DNA of 17,705 nt from Cyanobacteria bacterium UBA11153 (GTDB lineage Bacteria > Cyanobacteriota > Cyanobacteriia > Cyanobacteriales > Coleofasciculaceae), in contig DOIX01000064.1 of assembly GCA_003511885.1 (NCBI GenBank), positions 1 to 17,705 on the forward strand, given 5' to 3'. Below are positions 1 to 6,444 of the stretch, piece after piece (position 1 is the first letter of the stretch; the number at the start of each line of letters is the position of its first letter). The notes under the pieces were generated by a model, which saw nothing but the letters and a program-made list of their open reading frames with translations, did no database searches and had not been told where the DNA came from. The position numbers and the translations under genes were made by a program.

Positions 1-377
1 ATAGCAATCCTAAATGAGTTGTAACAAGTGCGCGGCTTAAAACCCAGTCAGAGCAAGGATCGTAGTTTTCAAATTATTAGCTAAGGGGGATTTAGGGGGT
101 AACAAACGGGTTATCGCTTATCCCTAGCAACTTCAGTGACTAGACTGGTGCTATGGGGGTGAGTCGTTACGATATCTTATCCGTAAGCAATCAGCCTCAT
201 CGACTCGCTCTGCCTTCTGTCAAATGGGGAGTGGGGAGAGAGTATCACTAGGAGTGAGTCGCTGCCAGAATCTTGATGGGTAGCTTTCTTACCAAGGGCT
301 ATAAACTGAAAGTGGGCAATCTCGCTTAAAATCCTGTAATCGAAGCCAATAGGCAGATTCATCGACATTGCCCACCA

Positions 378-418
378 TACACCTCAAGGCGATCTTCTTC
401 AAGATCCTGCCAGGTGTA
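378..418. repeat. Interrupted inverted repeat (hairpin)
   Basis: Outer arms TACACCT (378-384) and AGGTGTA (412-418) pair perfectly. Inside them GGC pairs with GCC, and GATCTT (391-396) pairs with AAGATC (401-406) around a CTTC loop, with small bulges between the helices. No T-run follows, so it does not look like a canonical terminator. It could be a palindromic repeat or a structured leader or operator for the gene at 496. Confidence 0.5.
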
Positions 419-459
419 GATATTTCTATTAGTCTTAGTGGAAAAGCAATTCGTTATGA

Positions 460-477
460 GTAGAAAATATAATCTAC
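460..477 (+). promoter_or_regulatory. Candidate -10 element inside a short inverted repeat
   Basis: A perfect TATAAT (468-473) lies 22 bases before the start codon of the kinase-cyclase gene. It overlaps an inverted repeat GTAGA (460-464) / TCTAC (473-477), which could be an operator over the -10 box. No good -35 hexamer is visible at 16-18 bases spacing, so the promoter call is tentative. Confidence 0.35.
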
Positions 478-495
478 ACTCACCCTAAAAACACC

Positions 496-3400
496 ATGTC
501 TGCGGAAACATCTAGCCAGCGTAACCCCTATCAACGTAAAAAATTTCGTCTGTGGACTACCTTGATTGTACCTTTTGTCCTACAAATCATTGGTACGGTT
601 GGGCTTGTAGGGTATCTTTCATTCCGCAATGGACAAAAAGCGGTTAATGATTTGGCTTCGCAGCTTCGCAGTGAATTAAGCCTGCGGATTGAAAGGGAGT
701 TAAAAAGTTACCTGACTGTACCCCATGATATTAACCAGTTTAACGCCACAGCTTTTGCTGGAGGTGAGCTAAATTTTGCTAATCCGCAGAATGTGTCTCA
801 ACTCCTTCAGCAAGCAAAGACTTATTCATTTTCTTATGGGATTTATTGTTCAACTCAGAAAGGGGAACATTTAGCGGTAAGACTGGAAGAGTTTAAAAAT
901 GGCACAAACTATGTGCGATTAGATACTGGTAAGTTAAGGATTGCTAATGAATCGACAAATCATCATATCTATACTTATAAGCTGGATGCGGATGGAAATA
1001 GGCTAATACTTAGCAGTAAAGATGAGAAAATTTACGATCCTCGTACTCGCCCTTGGTATCAGGCGGCTGTGGCCCAAAAACGTCCAACTTGGAGCGATGT
1101 TTATTTAGATTTTACTTCTTTAATTCCTACGATTACTGCCAGTCAACCTGTATACAATCGCGCCAATGGAGAGCTACTCGGTGTCTGTGGTGTTGATGTC
1201 TTGCTGCCAGAGCAATTCCGCAAATTTCTATCTAGTTTGAAAATTGGCAAACATGGAGGAGCATTTGTAATTAATCGGGCAGGACAAATTATTTCCAGCT
1301 CAACTGATGAAAAAATGACTGTCGGGGAAGGAACAAATGCCAAGCTAATTCAAGCCACAGAAAGCAGTCAACCATTAATTCATGGCACAGCTAAATTCTT
1401 ACAAGAAAAATTTGGGGATTTTCAAAAAATTCAGGAACCGCAACAACTGGAATTTTCCCTAAATCGTCAACGTCAGTTTGTACAGCTTTTGCCGTTGCAA
1501 GATGGTAAAGGATTAGATTGGTTGATTGTAGTAACGGTTCCCGAAGCCGATTTTATGGAGCAAATCAATGACAGTACTACCAATACTATTATTTTAACCT
1601 TAGCGGCTTTAGCGGTTGCGATCGCAATTGGGATTCTGACTGGCAAGTGGATGACGCGCCCCATTCTGGCAGTGTCTCAAGCTGCCTGTGAGATTGCTGA
1701 CGGAAAATTAGATCAGCATATTGCTCCCAGCAACATTATCGAAATCGAAAAATTAGCTAATTCTTTCAATAGTATGGCAAAGCAACTCCAGAAATCTTTT
1801 GCCACTTTAGAAAAGCAAAACGAAGATTTAAAACGTCTGGATAAACTCAAAGATGAATTCCTTGCTAATACTTCTCACGAGTTGCGCACTCCCCTCAATG
1901 GGATTATTGGGATTGCGGAATCTCTGATGGACGGTGCAACTGGAGAATTGCCCGCCAACACCAAAAATAATCTCTCTTTAATTATCTCTAGCGGTTACCG
2001 TTTATCTAGATTAGTTAACGATATTCTCGATTTCTCTAAACTCAGAGAGAAAAACTTTGAATTACAACTAACAGCTATAGACTTACAATCTATTACTGAA
2101 ACAGTTTTAAACCTCAGTTATCCTCTAGTTGGTGATAAAAAAATACAACTGATTAATCGAATTTCCAGCAATTTACCCAGAGTAGAAGCAGATAGGGATC
2201 GCCTGGAACAAATCTTGCATAATTTGGTAGGCAATGCCATTAAATTTACCCCGGATGGCACTGTAGAAGTCACCGCCGAAGTAGTAATAAATCAAAACTA
2301 TTTAGCCAATAACCAAAAACTAACAACCAATAACCACAAACAAATTGCCATCACCATATCCGATACCGGGATTGGCATCTCAGAAGATAAATTTGACCGA
2401 ATCTTTGAATCCTTTGAACAAGCCGAAGGCTCCACTGCTAGAGAATATGGAGGTACGGGATTAGGATTAGCCGTAACCAAAAAACTAGTTGAATTACACG
2501 GAGGAGAAATTACAGTCAAATCTACAGTTGGTAAAGGTTCCCAATTTACTTTTACCTTACCTGTATCCGGCGATTGGATTGAATTACAGGAACCAATTAC
2601 TGCAAATTCTGACATCATCAATTCCAATTTACCTAAATTGAGCAGGAGTGAAACACCCCAATTTACCAGCCCAATTCACAGTCAAACATCCAAATCTGAA
2701 ACCTCAATAACCTGTCAAATATCCCAAGATATACCGCCAATTCAAAGTCAAATATCTCACTCTCAAACGATTGAAAGTAGTGAATTTAAAGTTTTAATTG
2801 TGGATGACGAACCCGTTAATCGTCAAGTATTGATCAACAATCTTTCCATATACAATTACGAAATTACTGAAGCGAGTAATGGTATAGAAGCCTTAGCAGT
2901 TATCGATCGCGGTTTCATTCCAGATATTATTTTACTGGATGTGATGATGCCTAGCATGACGGGCTATGAAGTATGTCAAAAAATCCGCGATCGCTTTCCG
3001 GCGCAAGAATTACCAATTGTGATGCTAACTGCGAAAAATCAAGTAGCAGATATAGTGGAAGGATTCGCATCAGGAGCCAATGATTATCTCTGCAAGCCAA
3101 TCCAAAAACAAGAAATGCTGGCGAGAATTAAAACTCATCTTCATCTCGCCAAACTAACTTCCGCTTATGGACGTTTTGTCCCTCATAACTTTCTGCGATT
3201 TTTAGAAAAGGAAAGCATTATTGATGTTCAATTAGGCGATCAAGTTCAACATGAAATGACGGTAATGTTTTCTGATATTCGCTCATTTACCACTTTATCA
3301 GAAGGAATGTCACCTCAAGAAACATTTGATTTTATCAATTCCTATTTAAGCAGAGTTAGTCCACTAATTCGCAAAAATAATGGATTTATTGATAAATATA

Positions 3401-4023
3401 TTGGTGACGGAATTATGGCTTTATTTCCCGACTCGGCTAATCATGCCGTACAAGCTGCGATCGCAATGGAACAAGCCCTAGTACTGTACAATCAAGATCG
3501 CCAGCAACAAGGTGAGATCCCTATTGCCATCGGGATTGGTTTGCATACAGGTAATTTAATGCTGGGAACCATTGGTGAATCCGAAAGAATGGAAACTACA
3601 GTTATTTCAGATGCCGTGAATTTAGCTGCTCGTTTAGAAGGCTTAACCAAACTATATGGTGTCGGAATCTTAGTCAGCGAAGCAACAATATCTCAGCTTA
3701 GTGATGGAGAAAATTATACCTATAGATTTCTGGATCGCGTTAGAGTTAAAGGAAAAAAACAACCTATTGCCATCTACGAATTATATGATGAAAAACTGAA
3801 AATATCTAATCAGATTAAGACAAAAACCAAGAAAAGATTTCAGGAAGCTGTCTTGGCGTATAGTCAGGGAAATTTTGTAGTAGCTCAGGGGATATTCCAA
3901 AAAATATTAAGGATTAATCCTCAAGATAGAGCCGCCATGCTTTACCTGAAGCGCTGTCAGCGATACCAAAAAATTGGCGTACCGCAGGAATGGGAAGGCG
4001 TGACTAATTTAGGTTTTAAATAA
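496..4023 (+). CDS. Cache-HAMP hybrid histidine kinase fused to a class III adenylate cyclase
   Basis: A membrane sensor that autophosphorylates, passes phosphate to its own receiver and probably controls cAMP synthesis. Domain order: TM1 about residues 19-40; extracytoplasmic double-Cache-type sensor about 41-355, with the conserved DPRTRPWY segment; TM2 about 363-384; HAMP about 386-435; coiled coil; HisKA with [10 protein letters not shown] (H461); ATPase with N-box (N576, N580), G1 box DTGIGI (D623) and GGTGLGL (652-658); receiver with D770, D771 and phospho-acceptor D815; cyclase about 915-1090. The cyclase has metal ligands D927 and D971, adenine-selecting K967 and D1039, and N1042 and R1046, so all canonical residues are present and ATP is the likely substrate. 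A TPR-like tail of about 65 residues follows, as in other cyanobacterial cyclases. Residues 599-615 are a low-complexity insertion in the ATPase domain. It resembles CyaC-type proteins but has a membrane sensor. No clear Shine-Dalgarno precedes the ATG. Confidence 0.93.
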   Translation: MSAETSSQRNPYQRKKFRLWTTLIVPFVLQIIGTVGLVGYLSFRNGQKAVNDLASQLRSELSLRIERELKSYLTVPHDINQFNATAFAGGELNFANPQNVSQLLQQAKTYSFSYGIYCSTQKGEHLAVRLEEFKNGTNYVRLDTGKLRIANESTNHHIYTYKLDADGNRLILSSKDEKIYDPRTRPWYQAAVAQKRPTWSDVYLDFTSLIPTITASQPVYNRANGELLGVCGVDVLLPEQFRKFLSSLKIGKHGGAFVINRAGQIISSSTDEKMTVGEGTNAKLIQATESSQPLIHGTAKFLQEKFGDFQKIQEPQQLEFSLNRQRQFVQLLPLQDGKGLDWLIVVTVPEADFMEQINDSTTNTIILTLAALAVAIAIGILTGKWMTRPILAVSQAACEIADGKLDQHIAPSNIIEIEKLANSFNSMAKQLQKSFATLEKQNEDLKRLDKLKDEFLANTSHELRTPLNGIIGIAESLMDGATGELPANTKNNLSLIISSGYRLSRLVNDILDFSKLREKNFELQLTAIDLQSITETVLNLSYPLVGDKKIQLINRISSNLPRVEADRDRLEQILHNLVGNAIKFTPDGTVEVTAEVVINQNYLANNQKLTTNNHKQIAITISDTGIGISEDKFDRIFESFEQAEGSTAREYGGTGLGLAVTKKLVELHGGEITVKSTVGKGSQFTFTLPVSGDWIELQEPITANSDIINSNLPKLSRSETPQFTSPIHSQTSKSETSITCQISQDIPPIQSQISHSQTIESSEFKVLIVDDEPVNRQVLINNLSIYNYEITEASNGIEALAVIDRGFIPDIILLDVMMPSMTGYEVCQKIRDRFPAQELPIVMLTAKNQVADIVEGFASGANDYLCKPIQKQEMLARIKTHLHLAKLTSAYGRFVPHNFLRFLEKESIIDVQLGDQVQHEMTVMFSDIRSFTTLSEGMSPQETFDFINSYLSRVSPLIRKNNGFIDKYIGDGIMALFPDSANHAVQAAIAMEQALVLYNQDRQQQGEIPIAIGIGLHTGNLMLGTIGESERMETTVISDAVNLAARLEGLTKLYGVGILVSEATISQLSDGENYTYRFLDRVRVKGKKQPIAIYELYDEKLKISNQIKTKTKKRFQEAVLAYSQGNFVVAQGIFQKILRINPQDRAAMLYLKRCQRYQKIGVPQEWEGVTNLGFK

Positions 4024-4035
4024 ATCTCATATCGC

Positions 4036-4060
4036 CTGTCAACTTTCAACTGTCAACTTC
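4036..4060. repeat. Short heptamer array (CTGTCAA type)
   Basis: Three in-register heptamers, CTGTCAA, CTTTCAA and CTGTCAA, followed by a partial unit, lie just after the stop codon of the kinase-cyclase gene. The unit is the same family as the arrays at 4911-4945 and 11082-11137. Heptamer repeats of this kind (STRR) are known from cyanobacterial genomes. Confidence 0.75.
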
Positions 4061-4118
4061 TATATATAGCAATCTTGCGGCAATTGCGACAAAATGATGA
4101 ATGAAGTAAGGGCAGATT

Positions 4119-4140
4119 TATAATTCCAGTATAATTCCAG
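4119..4140 (+). promoter_or_regulatory. Tandem 11-bp repeat carrying two TATAAT boxes
   Basis: The 11-mer TATAATTCCAG occurs twice without a gap (4119-4129 and 4130-4140), ending one base before the start codon of the MotA/TolQ-like gene. Each copy has a perfect -10-like TATAAT. Only the upstream one could give a leader, of about 10 bases; the downstream one would put initiation at or inside the start codon. No Shine-Dalgarno is visible, so near-leaderless translation is possible. Promoter function is inferred. Confidence 0.4.
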
Positions 4141-4141
4141 A

Positions 4142-4795
4142 ATGTCAATCCAAACATTGTTTGCAGCAGGTGGGATAGTGATGTTTCCCCTATTAGCCTT
4201 ATCTATTTTAGCGATCGCGCTGATTTTAGAGCGGCTCAACTTTTGGCTGCGCATCACCAAACGTCAAAACCGCCTCGTCAGGGAGGTGCTTCACCTCTAC
4301 CATCAAAATCCACCTGAAGCCTTTCTCAAACTTGAACAAAATAGCGACGTACCCATCGCCAGGATTTTTCTAGCAGCGTTAGAATTAGATTGCCCTACCC
4401 CAGAAGAATTTCGATTAGCACTGGAAACAGCAGCTCAAGCCGAGTTTCCCCTTCTCAAGCGTTTCCATACCGTATTTGAGACAGTCATTAGCGTTTCCCC
4501 ATTATTAGGGCTTTTGGGAACAATTCTGGGCTTGATGCAATCTTTCGCCGCTATCGGCATCGGCGATATTGGCGGTAGTAAAACGGCTGGCGTTACTGCT
4601 GGGATTAGTGAAGCCTTAGTTTCCACTGTCGCAGGGTTGTGCGTAGCCATTTTTACCCTCATCTGTGCCAACACATTTCGAGGATTGTATCGCCGTCAGA
4701 TTGCCTTAATTCAGGAATATGGCGGTAAGCTAGAATTGCTCTATCGTCGTTACTACGAAAGAGGTAAAATTCGCTATTCTAGTCTGGATAAGTAA
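4142..4795 (+). CDS. MotA/TolQ/ExbB-type proton channel subunit
   Basis: An inner-membrane protein of the family that couples proton flow to work in MotAB, TolQR and ExbBD complexes. Three membrane segments can be placed at about residues 11-31, 116-138 and 155-179, with a cytoplasmic segment of about 85 residues between the first and second and a basic C-terminal tail. The family signature is clear: SPLLGLLGTILGLMQSF at 119-135 and GISEALVSTVAGLCVAI at 154-170. At 217 residues it has the usual length. The proline that often follows the VAI of the third helix is replaced by Phe (F171). No ExbD/TolR-like gene follows; the next gene encodes a Uma2 nuclease, so the partner must be elsewhere or absent. 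Which of the ExbB, TolQ or other roles it fills cannot be decided from the sequence. Confidence 0.9.
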   Translation: MSIQTLFAAGGIVMFPLLALSILAIALILERLNFWLRITKRQNRLVREVLHLYHQNPPEAFLKLEQNSDVPIARIFLAALELDCPTPEEFRLALETAAQAEFPLLKRFHTVFETVISVSPLLGLLGTILGLMQSFAAIGIGDIGGSKTAGVTAGISEALVSTVAGLCVAIFTLICANTFRGLYRRQIALIQEYGGKLELLYRRYYERGKIRYSSLDK

Positions 4796-4830
4796 GGTAA
4801 GTGGTAATAGGTAAGTGGTAACTGGTAAGA
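4796..4830. repeat. Heptamer array GGTAAxx, five units
   Basis: Five in-register heptamers, GGTAAGT, GGTAATA, GGTAAGT, GGTAACT and GGTAAGA, begin on the base after the TAA stop (4793-4795) of the MotA/TolQ-like gene. The unit differs from the ACTATCA type further downstream but has the same period of seven. Confidence 0.85.
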
Positions 4831-4868
4831 GGGAAGAGTAAATATCCAATGCAAGCTGCGCATTCGCT

Positions 4869-4885
4869 TAACCTAAAAAAGGTTA
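4869..4885. repeat. Short inverted repeat
   Basis: TAACCT (4869-4874) and AGGTTA (4880-4885) form a six-pair stem with an AAAAA loop in the gap between the proton channel gene and the first Uma2 gene. It is too small and lacks a T-tract, so terminator function is doubtful. Confidence 0.35.
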
Positions 4886-4910
4886 TGAATAAAGTCTTAA
4901 ACACCGAACA

Positions 4911-4945
4911 ACTATCAACTGTTAACTGTCAACTATCAACTATTA
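4911..4945. repeat. Heptamer array (ACTATCA type) ending on a start codon
   Basis: Five in-register heptamers, ACTATCA, ACTGTTA, ACTGTCA, ACTATCA and ACTATTA, end with the A of the ATG of the first Uma2 gene. An open frame continues upstream to an ATG at 4849 and would encode this array as a QLSTVNCQLSTI-like peptide. The second Uma2 copy lacks this extension, so the array is judged non-coding. Confidence 0.85.
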
Positions 4946-5586
4946 TGATCCAACTACAAACAAAACTACCAACCGATACCTGGGTTACCGCGACTTGGGA
5001 AGAATATATCCAAACAGTTGAAGATCCGGTTTACGCCAAGGCCAAAGGGTATTATTATAACGGACAAATGAGGATTGAAACCATGGGTGTAGGACCGAAT
5101 CATGCTAGCGATAATGGGATTGTTTATCTTGCCGTTTCGCTGTTTGGTATTGTCAAAAATATTGCTATTCAAGGATTAATTAACTGCAGCTATCGCAAAC
5201 CTGGTGTGCGAGAATCTCAACCAGATATTTCCTACTACATTGGAGCCAGAGCCAAATTAGCACCTCGATGCAGTTCAATTGCAAATTTAAACACCATCGC
5301 TCCGCCAGATTTAGCAATAGAAATTGCCGACACATCCTTAAGTGACGATCTAGGACAAAAACGGTTACTATATGAAGACTTAGAAATCCCAGAATATTGG
5401 GTAGTCGATGTCGAAAACACCCGCATTCTTGCCTTCCAAATTGCCAGTAGCGGCAGCAGAAGAATTACCGAATCGCAGGTGCTACCAGGATTGAGTATTG
5501 CCGTTTTAATAGAAGCCCTGGAAATGAGCCGCACCATGGATCAATCTGAGGTAGGATCGTGGTTACTAGCTCAATTTCAAAAATAA
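4945..5586 (+). CDS. Uma2 family (DUF820) putative endonuclease, copy 1
   Basis: A member of the PD-(D/E)XK-fold Uma2 family, greatly expanded in cyanobacteria and of unproven cellular role. The family core is visible: QPDISYYIGA near residue 100, the acidic PDLAIEIADTS strand, then DDLGQKRLLYEDLEIPEYWVVD, which supplies the acidic and lysine residues of the nuclease-like site and the usual G/I-x-EYW-x-VD strand. The start at 4945 is chosen because it gives 213 residues, exactly the length of the paralogue 45 bp downstream, with the same first 51 residues; the longer frame from 4849 reads through repeat DNA. No Shine-Dalgarno is evident. The product is likely a soluble protein. It is the first half of a tandem duplication. 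Confidence 0.85.
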   Translation: MIQLQTKLPTDTWVTATWEEYIQTVEDPVYAKAKGYYYNGQMRIETMGVGPNHASDNGIVYLAVSLFGIVKNIAIQGLINCSYRKPGVRESQPDISYYIGARAKLAPRCSSIANLNTIAPPDLAIEIADTSLSDDLGQKRLLYEDLEIPEYWVVDVENTRILAFQIASSGSRRITESQVLPGLSIAVLIEALEMSRTMDQSEVGSWLLAQFQK

Positions 5587-5631
5587 TCATTAGTGACATA
5601 AAAACCCCACTTCCCCATCCTCAAAAAACCT

Positions 5632-6273
5632 ATGATCCAACTACAAACAAAACTACCAACCGATACCTGGGTTACCGCGACTTGGGAAGAATATATCCAA
5701 ACAGTTGAAGATCCTGTCTACGCCAAGGCCAAAGGGTATTATTATAATGGACAAATGAGGATTGAAACCATGGGTGTAGGACCAGATCATGCTAGCGATA
5801 ATACAGTTATTATTTTTACCGTTAATCTATTTGGCACTTTAAAGAGGATTCCTCTTAAAGGTTTGACTAACTGTAGCTATCGGAAACCGGGCGTGCGAGA
5901 AGCCCAACCCGATATTTCATATTACATTGGAGCCAGAGCAAAATTAGCACCACAAGGCAGTTCTATTGTAAACTTAAACACAGCCGCATCACCAGACTTA
6001 GCCATTGAAATAGCCGATACATCACTCAGCGACGATCTCGGACAAAAACGGTTACTATATGAAGACTTAGAAATCCCAGAATATTGGATAGTCGATGTAG
6101 AAAACACTCGGATTATTCCCTTCCAAATTACCAGTAGTGGCAGCAGAAGAATTACCGAATCGCAGGTACTACCAGGGTTAACTATTTCAGTTTTGACAGA
6201 AGCCTTGACAATGAGCCGTACAATGGATCAAACAGAAGTAGGCGCTTGGTTGCTAACCCAATTTCAAAAATAA
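5632..6273 (+). CDS. Uma2 family (DUF820) putative endonuclease, copy 2
   Basis: A paralogue of the preceding gene with the same length of 213 residues and the same nuclease-like core (QPDISYYIGA, PDLAIEIADTS, DDLGQKRLLYED, IPEYWIVD). The first 57 residues are identical to copy 1 apart from Asp for Asn at position 52. Residues 58-80 are strongly diverged (for example TVIIFTVNLFG against GIVYLAVSLFG), and the remainder is highly similar with scattered changes. The 45-bp gap contains a degenerate CCCCACT-type repeat (about 5604-5621) and no terminator, so the pair may be cotranscribed. The mosaic similarity suggests duplication followed by gene conversion or local selection. Function is inferred only from the family. 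Confidence 0.85.
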   Translation: MIQLQTKLPTDTWVTATWEEYIQTVEDPVYAKAKGYYYNGQMRIETMGVGPDHASDNTVIIFTVNLFGTLKRIPLKGLTNCSYRKPGVREAQPDISYYIGARAKLAPQGSSIVNLNTAASPDLAIEIADTSLSDDLGQKRLLYEDLEIPEYWIVDVENTRIIPFQITSSGSRRITESQVLPGLTISVLTEALTMSRTMDQTEVGAWLLTQFQK

Positions 6274-6342
6274 TCCTGAATCATGGAAAAAACCTACTAC
6301 GCAATTGCAAAAACCTCCATCAAAACCCAAAACCCACAAAAA

Positions 6343-6384
6343 CCTTTGCGCCCTTTGCGTTAACCTTTGCGCCCTTTGCGTTAA
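6343..6384. repeat. Perfect 21-bp tandem duplication
   Basis: A 21-bp unit (6343-6363) is repeated exactly at 6364-6384. Each unit itself holds two CTTTGCG motifs and ends in GTTAA. The motif resembles the scattered GCAAAGG/GCGCAAAGG repeats found between cyanobacterial genes. It lies between the second Uma2 gene and the radical SAM gene. Confidence 0.85.
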
Positions 6385-6414
6385 AACTAAAACACCGCTT
6401 CCCCCCAGATCTCC

Positions 6415-6420
6415 TATAAT
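6415..6420 (+). promoter_or_regulatory. Candidate -10 box for the radical SAM gene
   Basis: A perfect TATAAT lies 24 bases before the ATG at 6445. The -35 region at about 6392-6397 is not consensus. A weak TAAGG purine motif is found about 8 bases before the start codon. Confidence 0.4.
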
Positions 6421-6444
6421 AAAACAAAATGTAAGGCTAACCAA

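Larger units (their letters stand above)
1..495. other. Upstream non-coding region with repeat fragments
   Basis: No convincing gene is visible here. The stretch holds a G-rich direct motif (two GGGGG runs spaced by ATTTA, around 85-99), a short heptamer pair of the AATGGGG/AGTGGGG type (223-236), a direct repeat GTGAGTCG (159-166 and 254-261), an interrupted hairpin (378-418) and a candidate -10 element before the kinase-cyclase gene. A 63-codon open frame on the minus strand (368-177) has no recognisable domain and runs through the G-rich repeat, so it is not called. The region may contain remnants of repetitive elements. Confidence 0.6.

Noticed and set aside
177..368. 63-codon open frame on the minus strand at the left end
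   Set aside because: No recognisable domain, no ribosome binding site, and part of it reads through a GGGGA-type repeat (SPHSPF), a common artefact in cyanobacterial genomes.
4849..4944. N-terminal extension of the first Uma2 gene from the ATG at 4849
   Set aside because: The extra residues come from the heptamer array and are absent from the tandem paralogue, whose start matches the ATG at 4945.
6343..6384. Possible CRISPR repeats
   Set aside because: Two directly adjacent 21-bp units with no spacer and no cas genes nearby; this is a simple tandem duplication.
6253..6444. Minus-strand open frame across the 21-bp repeat (TQRAQRLTQRAQRF-like)
   Set aside because: The peptide is a translation of the intergenic repeat and has no conserved features.
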